DNA of 64,000 nt from Mycolicibacter arupensis (GTDB lineage Bacteria > Actinomycetota > Actinomycetes > Mycobacteriales > Mycobacteriaceae). The stretch lies in contig NZ_MVHH01000020.1 of NCBI RefSeq assembly GCF_002086515.1, forward strand, positions 1-64,000, given 5' to 3'. Position numbers and translations under genes: made by a program. The notes under the pieces were generated by a model, which saw only the letters and a list, made by a program, of their open reading frames with translations, did not search any database and had not been told where the DNA came from. Shown here one piece after another: positions 18,988 through 28,307 of the stretch; within the stretch, counting starts at the first letter, position 1, and each line of letters opens with the position of its first letter.

Positions 18988-21123
18988 ATGCACTCGACCA
19001 TCGTTGGCGCGCCGGCGCCCAGCGCTCGCCCGGCCGTGGCGGGTGGGCTGCTCGACGGCGACCTGCTGCGCCGATCGGTGCCGACAGCACTGCGCAAGCT
19101 CGATCCGCGCACCTTGTGGCACAACCCGGTGATGCTGATCGTCGAGATCGGCGCCGCCTGGTCGACGGTGCTGGCGCTCGGCCGGCCGAGCTGGTTCGGC
19201 TGGCTGATCGTGTGCTGGTTGTGGCTGACCGTCATTCTGGCCAACCTCGCCGAGGCGGTCGCCGAGGGGCGCGGCAAGGCGCAGGCCGATGCGCTGCGAA
19301 AGTCCAAGTCCGACACCATCGCCCGCCGCCTGAAGGGCTGGACACCACAAACCCCAGGCGTCGAGGAGGCGGTTCCGGCGCCGCTGCTGCAACGCGGCGA
19401 TGTCGTCGTGGTCGAGGCAGGCCAGGTCATTCCCGGCGACGGCGACGTGGTGGAGGGCATCGCGTCGGTGGATGAATCGGCGATCACCGGCGAGTCAGCG
19501 CCGGTGATCAGGGAGTCCGGCGGTGACCGCTCGGCGGTCACCGGCGGAACCCTGGTGCTGTCGGACCGGATCGTGGTCCAGATCACCCAGCAACCCGGGC
19601 AGAGCTTCGTCGACCGGATGATCGCGCTGGTGGAGGGGGCCAATCGTCAGAAGACCCCGAACGAGATCGCGCTGAACATCCTGCTGGCCGCGCTGAGCAT
19701 CATCTTCGTCATCGCCGTGGCCACCCTGCAGCCGTTGGCGATCTATTCGATGGCCACCAATCCGGGTGTCTCGGACACGGTGGCGCTCGATGCCGACGGG
19801 GTCACGGGAATCGTCTTGGTGTCGCTGCTGGTCTGCCTGATCCCCACCACCATCGGGGCGCTGCTGTCTGCGATCGGGATCGCGGGGATGGACCGGCTGG
19901 TGCAGCGCAACGTGCTGGCCATGTCCGGCCGGGCGGTCGAGGCCGCAGGCGACGTCAACACCCTGCTGTTGGACAAGACCGGGACCATCACGCTGGGCAA
20001 CCGGCAGGCCTCGGCATTCCTGCCGCTCACCGGGGTCACCGAGGCCGAACTGGCCGACGCCGCCCAACTGTCCAGTCTTGCCGACGAGACGCCCGAGGGG
20101 CGTTCGATCGTGGTCTACGCCAAGGAGACCTACGGACTGCGCACCCGCACGCCGGGTGAGCTGACGGCGGCGACCTGGGTGCCGTTCACCGCGGTGACGC
20201 GGATGTCCGGGGTCGACATCAGCGGGCGCCAATTGCGCAAGGGCGCGGCCAGTTCGGTCAGCGAATGGGTGCGGGGCCATGGTGGTGAGATCCCCACCGA
20301 GCTCGGTGAGATCGTCGACGGCATCAGCGCCGCCGGCGGCACCCCGCTGGTGGTCGGCGAGGTGCTGGTGGGCGGGCCCGCCGTGGTGCTCGGGGTGATT
20401 CACCTGCGTGACATGGTGAAGCAGGGCATGCGTGACCGGTTCGACGCGATGCGCCGGATGGGGATCCGGACGGTGATGATCACCGGCGACAACCCGTTGA
20501 CCGCCAAGGCCATTGCCGAGGAGGCCGGGGTGGACGACTTCCTCGCCGAAGCCACCCCCGAAGACAAGCTGATGCTGATCAAGCGGGAGCAGGAGGGTGG
20601 CCGGCTGGTCGCGATGACAGGCGACGGCACCAATGACGCACCGGCGCTGGCGCAGGCCGATGTCGGGGTGGCGATGAACACCGGCACCAGCGCCGCCAAG
20701 GAGGCGGGCAACATGGTGGACCTGGACTCCGACCCCACCAAGCTCATCGAGATCGTGGAGATCGGCAAGCAGTTGCTGATCACCCGCGGCGCGCTGACCA
20801 CCTTCTCGATCGCCAACGACGTCGCCAAGTACTTCGCGATCATCCCGGCGTTATTCGTCGCGATCTTCCCCGGGCTGGGGCTGCTCAACGTGATGCGGCT
20901 GCACAGCCCGCAGTCGGCGATCCTGTCGGCGGTGGTCTTCAACGCGCTGGTGATCGCGGCGCTGATTCCGTTGGCGCTGCGCGGGGTTCGGTATGTGCCC
21001 GGCAGCGCGTCCACCCTGCTGAGCCGCAACCTCGCGGTGTTCGGCCTCGGCGGGATCGTGGCCCCCTTCGTCGGAATCAAGCTGATCGACCTGCTGGTCC
21101 AACTGCTGCCGGGGATGGGCTGA
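18988..21123 (+). CDS. kdpB: Potassium-transporting ATPase subunit B (P-type ATPase)
   Basis: 711 residues. It is the catalytic P-type ATPase subunit that hydrolyses ATP to drive K+ import. It carries the actuator motif [12 protein letters not shown], the phosphorylation site [13 protein letters not shown] (Asp at about residue 330), the nucleotide-binding region, and the hinge motif [20 protein letters not shown]. The membrane segments lie at about residues 45-90 and 225-290 and in the C-terminal ~120 residues. Members usually have about 680-710 residues. It is in line with kdpA (1 nt before) and kdpC (starts 2 nt after). Confidence 0.98.
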   Translation: MHSTIVGAPAPSARPAVAGGLLDGDLLRRSVPTALRKLDPRTLWHNPVMLIVEIGAAWSTVLALGRPSWFGWLIVCWLWLTVILANLAEAVAEGRGKAQADALRKSKSDTIARRLKGWTPQTPGVEEAVPAPLLQRGDVVVVEAGQVIPGDGDVVEGIASVDESAITGESAPVIRESGGDRSAVTGGTLVLSDRIVVQITQQPGQSFVDRMIALVEGANRQKTPNEIALNILLAALSIIFVIAVATLQPLAIYSMATNPGVSDTVALDADGVTGIVLVSLLVCLIPTTIGALLSAIGIAGMDRLVQRNVLAMSGRAVEAAGDVNTLLLDKTGTITLGNRQASAFLPLTGVTEAELADAAQLSSLADETPEGRSIVVYAKETYGLRTRTPGELTAATWVPFTAVTRMSGVDISGRQLRKGAASSVSEWVRGHGGEIPTELGEIVDGISAAGGTPLVVGEVLVGGPAVVLGVIHLRDMVKQGMRDRFDAMRRMGIRTVMITGDNPLTAKAIAEEAGVDDFLAEATPEDKLMLIKREQEGGRLVAMTGDGTNDAPALAQADVGVAMNTGTSAAKEAGNMVDLDSDPTKLIEIVEIGKQLLITRGALTTFSIANDVAKYFAIIPALFVAIFPGLGLLNVMRLHSPQSAILSAVVFNALVIAALIPLALRGVRYVPGSASTLLSRNLAVFGLGGIVAPFVGIKLIDLLVQLLPGMG

Positions 21124-21124
21124 C

Positions 21125-22024
21125 ATGCGCGCCTCGGGTGTGATCCGGCGGTACGGGGCCGCACTGCGTGCGCTGCTGGTCTTGACCGCCGTCCTCGGGA
21201 TCGGTTACCCCCTGGTGATCTGGCTGGTGGCGCAGCTGCCGGGACTGCACGCTCGTGCGGAGGGTTCGCTGGTCGCCGACGCCGCCGGCCGGCCGGTCGC
21301 CAGCGCCCTGATCGGGCAGGCGTTCACCGACACCGAGGGTCTGCCGCTGCCCCAGTACCTGCAGAGCAGGCCGTCGGTTGCCGGTCGCGGCTACGACGCC
21401 TTGGCCAGCGGGGCAAGCAATCTGGGGCCCGAGAATGTTGTCGATCAGCCCACTGCGCCGAGCCTGCTCACCCAGATCTGCACCCGCAGCGTGGCGGTGG
21501 CCGTCGCGGAGGGATTGGGTCCCGGGGCCGGAGCCCGACCGTTCTGCACCGCCGAGGGCAGGGGAGCGGTGTTGGCCGTGTACGGCTCGCGAGACCGAGG
21601 CGGCGTCATCGCCCATCCGGTCCGGGTGGTCAGCGTCAACGAACCGTGCGGGCTCGGCGCGACGTTCATCACCAGCTACCGCGGGGTGCCGGTGGAATGC
21701 GCCCGGCCCGGCGAGAGCTACGCGGCCGGTCAGATCGTGCCGATCCGCGGGAGCGCCGCGGCGCACCCGCGGGTTCCGGCCGACGCCGTCACCGCCAGCG
21801 GCAGCGGGCTGGACCCCGACATCTCGCCGGCCTATGCCGATCTGCAGGCCGACCGGATCGCCCGAGCCCGCGGACTCAGTGTCGATCAGGTCCGAGCGGT
21901 GATCCGGAACCACCAGAGCGGCCGGCTGTTCGGGTTCCTCGGTGAACCCCGGGTCAATGTCGTGGCGGTCAACCTGGAACTGGATGACCGACACCCTGTT
22001 GCCGGGTGCTGCAGCGGGGGATGA
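21125..22024 (+). CDS. kdpC: Potassium-transporting ATPase subunit C with extracytoplasmic insertion
   Basis: 299 residues, against about 190 for standard KdpC. The N-terminal membrane helix (LLVLTAVLGIGYPLVIWLVAQ) and core motifs SLVADAAGRPVASALIGQ, RPSVAGRGYD, SGASNLGP, the C-terminal ASGSGLDPDISPAYADLQ, and VIRNHQSGRLFGFLGEPRVNV are intact. Between SLLTQICTRS and VPADAVTASG is an extra segment of about 85-100 residues with four cysteines (QIC, FC, PCG, EC). These probably form disulfides outside the membrane. Related actinobacteria carry similar long KdpC proteins, as far as I recall. KdpC helps KdpB bind nucleotide and couple to KdpA. Confidence 0.93.
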   Translation: MRASGVIRRYGAALRALLVLTAVLGIGYPLVIWLVAQLPGLHARAEGSLVADAAGRPVASALIGQAFTDTEGLPLPQYLQSRPSVAGRGYDALASGASNLGPENVVDQPTAPSLLTQICTRSVAVAVAEGLGPGAGARPFCTAEGRGAVLAVYGSRDRGGVIAHPVRVVSVNEPCGLGATFITSYRGVPVECARPGESYAAGQIVPIRGSAAAHPRVPADAVTASGSGLDPDISPAYADLQADRIARARGLSVDQVRAVIRNHQSGRLFGFLGEPRVNVVAVNLELDDRHPVAGCCSGG

Positions 22025-22031
22025 TCTTTCG

Positions 22032-24560
22032 GTGAACTCCGGTGACGCGCCGAGCCGACGTGGAGAACTGCGCATCTATCTGGGCGCGGCCCCGGGCGTG
22101 GGAAAGACCTACGCCATGCTCGGCGAGGCTCATCGCCGCATGGAGCGGGGCACCGACGTGGTGGCGGCCGTGGTCGAGACGCACGGCAGGAAGAAGACGG
22201 CGGAACTGCTTGCCGGCATCGAGATCCTTCCGCCGCGCTGGATCGACTACCGCGGCAAGAGCTTTCCCGAACTCGACGTCGCCGCCGTGCTGGCCCGGCG
22301 GCCCCAGGTGGTGCTGGTCGACGAGCTGGCCCATACCAACACACCTGGCAGCGCGAATCCCAAGCGCTGGCAGGACGTGGAGCAGTTGCTGGCGGCGGGT
22401 ATCACGGTGATCTCCACGCTCAACGTCCAGCACCTGGACAGCCTCAACGACGTCGTCGCGCAGATCACCGGGGTCGAACAGCAGGAGACGGTGCCGGATT
22501 CGTTCGTCCGGCAGGCCTCGCAGATCGAGTTGGTCGACATCGATCCCGAGGCGCTTCGCCGCCGGCTGGCGCACGGCAACGTCTATGCGCCCGAGAAGGT
22601 CGACGCGGCCCTGTCGAACTATTTCCGCAGTGGAAACCTCACCGCGCTGCGGGAACTGGCGCTGCTGTGGGTGGCCGATCAGGTGGACGCGGCACTGGCC
22701 AAATACCGGGCGGACAAGAAGATCACCGCCACCTGGGAGGCCCGCGAGCGCGTGGTGGTGGCCGTCACCGGCGGACCCGAATCGGAGACCCTGGTCCGGC
22801 GTGCTTCGCGGATCGCGTCGAAATCCAGCGCCGAGTTGCTGACGCTGCACGTGTTGCGCGGCGACGGGCTCGCGCAGCTGCCCACCGCGCGGATCGGAAA
22901 GATCCGCGAGCTGGCGACCAGTCTCGGCGGTTCGCTGCACGTCGTCGTCGGCGACGATGTTCCTTCGGCGCTGCTGGATTTCGCGCGGGAGGTCAACGCC
23001 ACCCAGCTGGTGATCGGGACGTCGCGGCGGTCGCGCTGGGCGCGCCTGGTCGACGAGGGCATCGGAGCCAGGGTGGTGCGGCTGTCGGGCACGATCGATG
23101 TGCACATCGTGACGCACGAGGAGTCCCGGCAGGGTTTTCGGCGCTCGGCGATCGCACCTCGGCAACGCCTGGTGCTGCGCTGGCTTGCGGCGCTGCTGGT
23201 GCCCTCGGTGGTCTGCTTGGTCACGGCGCTGTGGATGGATCCGTTTCTGCACACAGGCGGTGAGAGTGCGCTGTTCTTCGTCAGCGTGCTGGTCGTGGCC
23301 CTTCTTGGCGGTGTCGCCCCTGCCGTGTTGTCGGCAGTGGTGTCCGGGCTGCTGCTCAACTACTTCCTGACCGACCCACGACACAGTTTCACCATCGCCG
23401 AGACCGATTCGGCGATCACGGAGATCGTGCTGCTGCTGGTGGCGGTGGCGGTCGCGGTGTTGGTGGATCGCGCCGCCGAACGGTCTCGGGAGGCCGGCCG
23501 CGCATCGCAGGAGGCCGAATTGCTGGCGTTGTTCGCCGGCTCGGTGCTGCGGGGAGCCGACCTTGCGACGCTGCTGGAGCGGGTCCGGGAGACCTATGCG
23601 CTGCGGTCGGTGAGCATCCTGCGCGAACGTCCGGACGGGGCGGGCCCGACGCTGGTCGCTTCGGCCGGCCTGGACCCCTGCACCACCGTCGAATCGGCGG
23701 ACACCGCCATCGATGTCGGTGACGATGAGTTCTGGATGCTGGCCGCCGGCCGGCAGTTGGCCGGGCGTGACCGTCGGGTGCTGTCCGCCGTGGCCAAGCA
23801 GGCGGCTGGACTGGTCCGCCAGGGCGAGCTGACCACCGAGGCGAACCGGGCCGAGGCCGTCATGCGCGCCGACGAGCTGCGCCGCTCACTGTTGTCCGCG
23901 GTCAGCCATGACCTGCGCACTCCGCTGGCGGCCGCGAAGGCGGCGGTGTCGAGCCTGCGTGCCGAAGATGTGGGCTTCTCGCCGCAGGACACCGCCGAGC
24001 TGCTGGCCACCGTCGAGGAGTCGGTCGATCAACTGACCGCCCTGGTGGGCAACCTGCTCGACTCGTCCCGGTTGGCAGCCGGTGCGGTGCAGCCCGAGCT
24101 GCGCCGGGTGTACCTGGAAGAGGCGGTGGAGCGGGCCCTGGTCAGTATCGGCCGCGGGGAGACCGGTTTTCGCCGCTCGGGCATCGACCGGGTCAACGTC
24201 GAGGTGGGTGACGCGGTGGTCCTGGCCGATGCCGGGCTGTTGGACCGGGTGTTGGCCAACCTGCTGGACAACGCATTGCGCTACGCGCCGGACAGCCCCG
24301 TTCGGGTCAGCGCGTGCCGGGCCGCCGACCGGGTCCTGATCGACGTCGCCGATCAGGGCCGCGGCCTGCCGCCAGGAGGCGAGCGCCTGTTCGAGCCCTT
24401 CCAGCGGGTCGGCGATCAGGACAACACCACGGGCATGGGCTTGGGTCTGTCGGTGGCGCGCGGTTTCGTCGAGGCGATGGGCGGCACTATCCGGGCCACC
24501 GAGACTCCCGGCGGCGGACTCACCATGGTGGTGGACCTGGCCGCGCCACCACCGACGTGA
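22032..24560 (+). CDS. kdpD: KdpD-family sensor histidine kinase (operon copy)
   Basis: 842 residues from GTG 22032, 7 nt after kdpC. The N-terminal KdpD domain has the Walker motif LGAAPGVGKT and a canonical VLVDELAHTNTPG. A universal-stress-protein domain follows (about residues 240-370: VVVAVTGGPESETLVRRASR), then four membrane helices (about 390-490), a GAF-like region, and the kinase core: H-box SAVSHDLRTPL with His near 626, N-box NLLDNALRYAP, G-boxes DQGRGLPPGG and GMGLGLSVARG. It senses low K+/turgor and phosphorylates KdpE. No response regulator is adjacent on this strand; KdpE lies with the second, divergent KdpD. An in-frame ATG at 21984 is an alternative start. Confidence 0.92.
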   Translation: MNSGDAPSRRGELRIYLGAAPGVGKTYAMLGEAHRRMERGTDVVAAVVETHGRKKTAELLAGIEILPPRWIDYRGKSFPELDVAAVLARRPQVVLVDELAHTNTPGSANPKRWQDVEQLLAAGITVISTLNVQHLDSLNDVVAQITGVEQQETVPDSFVRQASQIELVDIDPEALRRRLAHGNVYAPEKVDAALSNYFRSGNLTALRELALLWVADQVDAALAKYRADKKITATWEARERVVVAVTGGPESETLVRRASRIASKSSAELLTLHVLRGDGLAQLPTARIGKIRELATSLGGSLHVVVGDDVPSALLDFAREVNATQLVIGTSRRSRWARLVDEGIGARVVRLSGTIDVHIVTHEESRQGFRRSAIAPRQRLVLRWLAALLVPSVVCLVTALWMDPFLHTGGESALFFVSVLVVALLGGVAPAVLSAVVSGLLLNYFLTDPRHSFTIAETDSAITEIVLLLVAVAVAVLVDRAAERSREAGRASQEAELLALFAGSVLRGADLATLLERVRETYALRSVSILRERPDGAGPTLVASAGLDPCTTVESADTAIDVGDDEFWMLAAGRQLAGRDRRVLSAVAKQAAGLVRQGELTTEANRAEAVMRADELRRSLLSAVSHDLRTPLAAAKAAVSSLRAEDVGFSPQDTAELLATVEESVDQLTALVGNLLDSSRLAAGAVQPELRRVYLEEAVERALVSIGRGETGFRRSGIDRVNVEVGDAVVLADAGLLDRVLANLLDNALRYAPDSPVRVSACRAADRVLIDVADQGRGLPPGGERLFEPFQRVGDQDNTTGMGLGLSVARGFVEAMGGTIRATETPGGGLTMVVDLAAPPPT

Positions 24561-24571
24561 CTACCCGGCGG

Positions 24572-25024
24572 TCAGTGTTTCCAGACGATTTGGTCGGTTC
24601 CGCCGGCGTCGCGGTAGACGACACTGTCCGGCGCGGTGCCACCGCGGACATCGAAGTACAGCCGTCCGCTGGCTTCGCTTCCCGCGGCGATCGGTCCGTT
24701 GGGCAGCCCGTCGACCTCGTTGCCCTTCATCACCGCGAACGTGGAACTGTTCACGGCACGAGCGTTGAAGTCGGCGATATTCGGTGTGGGCGAGCCGCTT
24801 ACCGCCTTGGCCGTCACATCCGAGTACCAGATGCCGTCGTTGTGCCCGCTGGGCTGCAGGTTCTCGACGGTGTAGTCGATCGTCCCGCCATGGCCCGCAA
24901 TCTCTTGCGTCTGGCCGAATCCGACCACCTCGGGGTCCGCAGCAGCGGGTGCCACTGCGAGCAGTCCGGCCGTTGCGAGGCCGGCGGTTATGGCCGCAGT
25001 CTTCTTGGTGACCTGGGAGAACAT
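24572..25024 (-). CDS. Secreted MPT63-like (DUF1942) immunogenic-type protein
   Basis: 150 residues from ATG 25024 (MFSQVTKKTAAITAG), with GGAAGGAG about 8 nt upstream. The signal peptide is cleaved at PAAA|DPEVVGFG. The mature domain is an immunoglobulin-like beta-sandwich of the MPT63/DUF1942 type, with IDYTVENLQPSGHN, GIWYSDVTAKAV, VMKGNEVDGLPNGPI and GRLYFDVRGG. M. tuberculosis MPT63 (Rv1926c) is a major secreted antigen of unknown function. The gene lies between the two kdpD copies and is downstream of kdpE on the same strand (64-nt gap), so it may share the kdpDE transcript or have its own promoter. Confidence 0.85.
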   Translation of the reverse strand: MFSQVTKKTAAITAGLATAGLLAVAPAAADPEVVGFGQTQEIAGHGGTIDYTVENLQPSGHNDGIWYSDVTAKAVSGSPTPNIADFNARAVNSSTFAVMKGNEVDGLPNGPIAAGSEASGRLYFDVRGGTAPDSVVYRDAGGTDQIVWKH

Positions 25025-25088
25025 CACGGCAACTCCTTCCGTTAGGTCGAAAGGCATAACCGCGCGGGAGGAATTCGAAACGTCGAGA

Positions 25089-25772
25089 TCACACTTCGAA
25101 GCGGTAGCCCATGCCCGCCTCGGTCAGAAGGTGTTTGGGGTTGGACGGATCGTCTTCGAGCTTGCGCCGCAATTGGGCCAGGTAGACCCGCAGATACTGG
25201 GTCTCCTTGGCATAGGCCGGACCCCACACCTGGGTGAGCAGCTCGTCACGGCCCACCAGTTTGCCCCGGTTACGCGCCAGCATCTCCAACATGCCCCATT
25301 CGGTGGGCGTCAGATGCACCTCGCGGCCGCCCTTGGTGACCTTCTTGGCGGCCAGATCGACGGTGAAAGAGGCTGTCTCCACGATGGGTTGGTCGATCTC
25401 GGCGGTCGCGGCGTTGCGGCGCGCAGCGGCCCGCAGCCGCGCCAGGAACTCATCCATGCCGAACGGTTTGGTGACGTAGTCATCGGCGCCGGCGTCGAGC
25501 GCCTCCACTTTGTCTGCGGAGTCGGTGCGCGCGGACAACACGATCACCGGCGCGGTGAGCCACCCGCGTAGTCCGGCCAACACCTCGATACCGGAGATGT
25601 CGGGCAGGCCCAGGTCCAGGATCACCACGTCGGGGCGTTGTTCGGCCGCGGCGCGCAACGCCCCGGCGCCGGTGGACGCGGTGACCACCTCATACCCGCG
25701 CACCGACAGATTGATCTTCAGCGCGCGCAGGATCTGCGGCTCGTCGTCGACCACCAGGACCCGCGTGCTCAT
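25089..25772 (-). CDS. kdpE: KdpE response regulator (OmpR family)
   Basis: 227 residues from ATG 25772, overlapping the kdpD stop (ATGA). The receiver domain has acidic VVDDEPQILR, the phospho-acceptor Asp in VVILDLGLPDISGIEV (about residue 53), VLSARTDSADKVEALDAGADDYVTKPF and the conserved Lys. The winged-helix effector has EVHLTPTEWGMLEMLARNRGKLV and YLRVYLAQLRRKLEDDP. It activates kdpFABC at low K+. It is the only response regulator in the window and could receive phosphate from both KdpD proteins. Confidence 0.96.
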   Translation of the reverse strand: MSTRVLVVDDEPQILRALKINLSVRGYEVVTASTGAGALRAAAEQRPDVVILDLGLPDISGIEVLAGLRGWLTAPVIVLSARTDSADKVEALDAGADDYVTKPFGMDEFLARLRAAARRNAATAEIDQPIVETASFTVDLAAKKVTKGGREVHLTPTEWGMLEMLARNRGKLVGRDELLTQVWGPAYAKETQYLRVYLAQLRRKLEDDPSNPKHLLTEAGMGYRFEV

Positions 25773-28279
25773 CAGTTCTCTCCTGCCGGTGCGGCCAGAT
25801 CGACCACCATGGTCAACCCCCCGCCCGGTGTCTGTGTCGCCGAGATGGTGCCACCCATCGCCTCGGCGAACCCTCGTGCCACCGAAAGCCCCAGTCCGAC
25901 ACCGCTGGTGTTGTCGCGGTCGCCGAGGCGCTGGAACGGGTCGAACACGTGCACCTCGCCGCCCGGGGGCAGGCCGCGGCCCTCGTCGGCCACGTTGATC
26001 ATCACCCGTTCGCCCACTCGGCCCGCCGTCACCCGCACCACGCTGTCGGATGCGTAGCGCAACGCGTTGTCGATCACGTTGGCCAGCACACGTTCCAGCA
26101 GGCCCGCGTCGGCCATCGCCACCGCCGGGCCGACTTCCACCTTCACCCGGTCCACGCCCCCGCTACCGAAGGTGTTGCTGCGCTTGCCGATACCGATCAG
26201 CGCCCGCTGCACCACCTCCTCGAGGTACACCTTGGACAGTGCCGGACGCACCACGCCTGCGGCCAGGCGGGAGGAATCGAGCAGGTTGCCCACCAGGGCG
26301 GTCAGCTGATCGACCGATTCCTCTACGGTGGCCAGCAGTTCGGCGGTGTCGCCGGGGGAGAAGTCGACGTCGTCGGCACGCAGGCTCGACACCGCGGCCT
26401 TGGCCGCTGCCAGTGGGGTTCGCAGGTCGTGGCTGACCGCCGAGAGCAGGGAACGGCGCAGCTCGTCGGTGCGCATCACCGCGTCGGCCCGGTCTGCCTC
26501 GGCGGCCAGTTCCTCCTGGCGGACCAACCCGGTCGCTTGGCGTGCCACCACCGACAGCACCCGGCGATCGCGGGAGGCCAACTGCCGGCCTGCCATCAGC
26601 ATCCAGAACTCGTCGTCGCCCACGTCGATCGAGGTGTCGGCCAGATCCACCGAGGTGCACGGATCCTCCCCGACGGAGGCGACCACGTGCGGCGTCGCAG
26701 TGCTGTGCGGCACACGGACCAGGCTGACCGCCCGTTGGGCGTAGGTCTCGCGCACCCGCTCGAGCAGGGTGTCCAGATCCGCGCCGCGCAGCACCGACCC
26801 GGCGAACAGTGTCATCAACTCGGCCTCGCGGGAGGCGCGGCCGGCTTCCCGGGTGCGTTTGGCGGCGCCGTCGACCAGCGCGGCCACTGCCACCGCCAGC
26901 AGCAGCAGCACGATCTCGGTCACCGCGATGTCATGCTCGGCGATGGCGAAGTCGCGTCGCGGGGCCAGCACGAAGTAGTTCAACAGCACCCCGGACAGCA
27001 CCGCGGACAGCACGGCCGGCGCGATGCCGCCGAGTAGGGCCACCACCAGCACCCCGACGAAGAACAGTGCGCTCTGACCCGCGTCGAAGTAGCGGTTCAG
27101 CCAACCCACCATGATCGCGCACATGGCGCAGGGCACGGCGACGGCCGCAAGCCAGGACACTGCCCGCCGCTCGCGCGGTGAGATCGACAGTGCCCGGCGG
27201 GTGGGTTTGGCGTCGCTGGAGGTGACGATGTGCACGTCGATGTCGCCGGATTGCTGCACCACTGCGGCGCCCACACCTTCGTCGAGGATGCGCGCCCAGC
27301 GGGAACGTCGCGAACTGCCGATCACCAGCTGGGTGGCGTTGACGTCGCGGGCGAAGTCCAGCAGCGCGGTGGGCACGTCGTCGCCGATCACGGTGTGCAG
27401 CGAGGCGCCCAGGCTGATCGACAGTTGGCGGATCTTGCCGACGCGGGGGGCCGGCGCTCGGGAGGTTCCGTCGTCGCCGAGGACGTGCAGTACCAGCAGG
27501 TCGCCACCGGCTTTGGAGGCGATCCGGGAGGCCCGCCGGACCAGGGCTTCCGATTCCGGACCGCCGGTGACCGCGGCGACGATGCGCTCGCGGGCCTCCC
27601 AGGTTCCGGTGATCTTCTTGTCGGCGCGGTAACGGGTCAGCGTCGCGTCGACGTGTCCGGCCAGCCACAACAACGCCAATTCGCGCAGTGCGGTGAGCGT
27701 TTCGCTGCGGAAGTAGTTGGCCAGCGCGGCATCGACTGTTTCCGGCGGGTAGATGTGGCCGTGGGACAGCCTGCGGCGCAGGGCTTCTGGATCGATGTCG
27801 ATCAGCTCGATCTGAGCCGCCTGGCGTACGACCGCGTCCGGCACGGTGTCGTGCTGGGTGGTTCCGATGATCTTGGCGACCACGTCGCTGAGGCTCTCCA
27901 GCTGCTGCACGTTGACGGTGGAGATCACGGTGATCCCGGCGGCCAGCAATTCTTCGATGTCCTGCCAGCGGTGGGTATTACCGCTGGCGGAGGGGTTGGT
28001 GGCGGCGAGGTCGTCGATCAAGGCCACTTCGGGGCGGCGGGCCACCACGGCGGCGACATCCAGGGGATCGCCGGGGCCGCCGAGGGTTTCTATTCCTGCG
28101 AGCAGCTCGGCGGTCTGGCTGCGGCCGTGGGTGTCGACGGCGGCGGCCACCACGTCGGTGCCGCGACCGGCGCAGCGGTGGGCCTCGCTGAGCATGGCAC
28201 AGGTTTTGCCGACCCCGGGTGCGGCTCCGAGGTAGATGCGGAGCTCTCCACGCTGGCCGTGCTGAGTCACGACACTCAC
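25772..28279 (-). CDS. kdpD: Second KdpD-family sensor histidine kinase, coupled to KdpE
   Basis: 835 residues from GTG 28279. The C-terminal kinase half is very close to the other KdpD here (TLLERVRETYA, DVGDDEFWML, SAVSHDLRTPLAAAK, LLATVEESVDQLTALVGNLL are shared). The N-terminal half has drifted: the Walker A LGAAPGVGKT is kept, but the Walker B region reads ALIDDLAATNPSASG in place of VLVDELAHTN, and the segment before it is shorter (GIETLGGPGDPLDV). It has a USP domain and four membrane helices. It is the KdpE-coupled copy by overlap. The changed KdpD domain suggests altered ligand sensing (c-di-AMP/ATP binding is known for this region). Confidence 0.93.
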   Translation of the reverse strand: MSVVTQHGQRGELRIYLGAAPGVGKTCAMLSEAHRCAGRGTDVVAAAVDTHGRSQTAELLAGIETLGGPGDPLDVAAVVARRPEVALIDDLAATNPSASGNTHRWQDIEELLAAGITVISTVNVQQLESLSDVVAKIIGTTQHDTVPDAVVRQAAQIELIDIDPEALRRRLSHGHIYPPETVDAALANYFRSETLTALRELALLWLAGHVDATLTRYRADKKITGTWEARERIVAAVTGGPESEALVRRASRIASKAGGDLLVLHVLGDDGTSRAPAPRVGKIRQLSISLGASLHTVIGDDVPTALLDFARDVNATQLVIGSSRRSRWARILDEGVGAAVVQQSGDIDVHIVTSSDAKPTRRALSISPRERRAVSWLAAVAVPCAMCAIMVGWLNRYFDAGQSALFFVGVLVVALLGGIAPAVLSAVLSGVLLNYFVLAPRRDFAIAEHDIAVTEIVLLLLAVAVAALVDGAAKRTREAGRASREAELMTLFAGSVLRGADLDTLLERVRETYAQRAVSLVRVPHSTATPHVVASVGEDPCTSVDLADTSIDVGDDEFWMLMAGRQLASRDRRVLSVVARQATGLVRQEELAAEADRADAVMRTDELRRSLLSAVSHDLRTPLAAAKAAVSSLRADDVDFSPGDTAELLATVEESVDQLTALVGNLLDSSRLAAGVVRPALSKVYLEEVVQRALIGIGKRSNTFGSGGVDRVKVEVGPAVAMADAGLLERVLANVIDNALRYASDSVVRVTAGRVGERVMINVADEGRGLPPGGEVHVFDPFQRLGDRDNTSGVGLGLSVARGFAEAMGGTISATQTPGGGLTMVVDLAAPAGEN

Positions 28280-28307
28280 CCGACCATCATCCCGGCTGGC
28301 GGCGAGA

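Noticed and set aside
24572..25024. Possible Kdp regulator between the two kdpD genes
   Set aside because: Signal peptide and MPT63-like domain show it is a secreted protein with no evident link to Kdp signalling.
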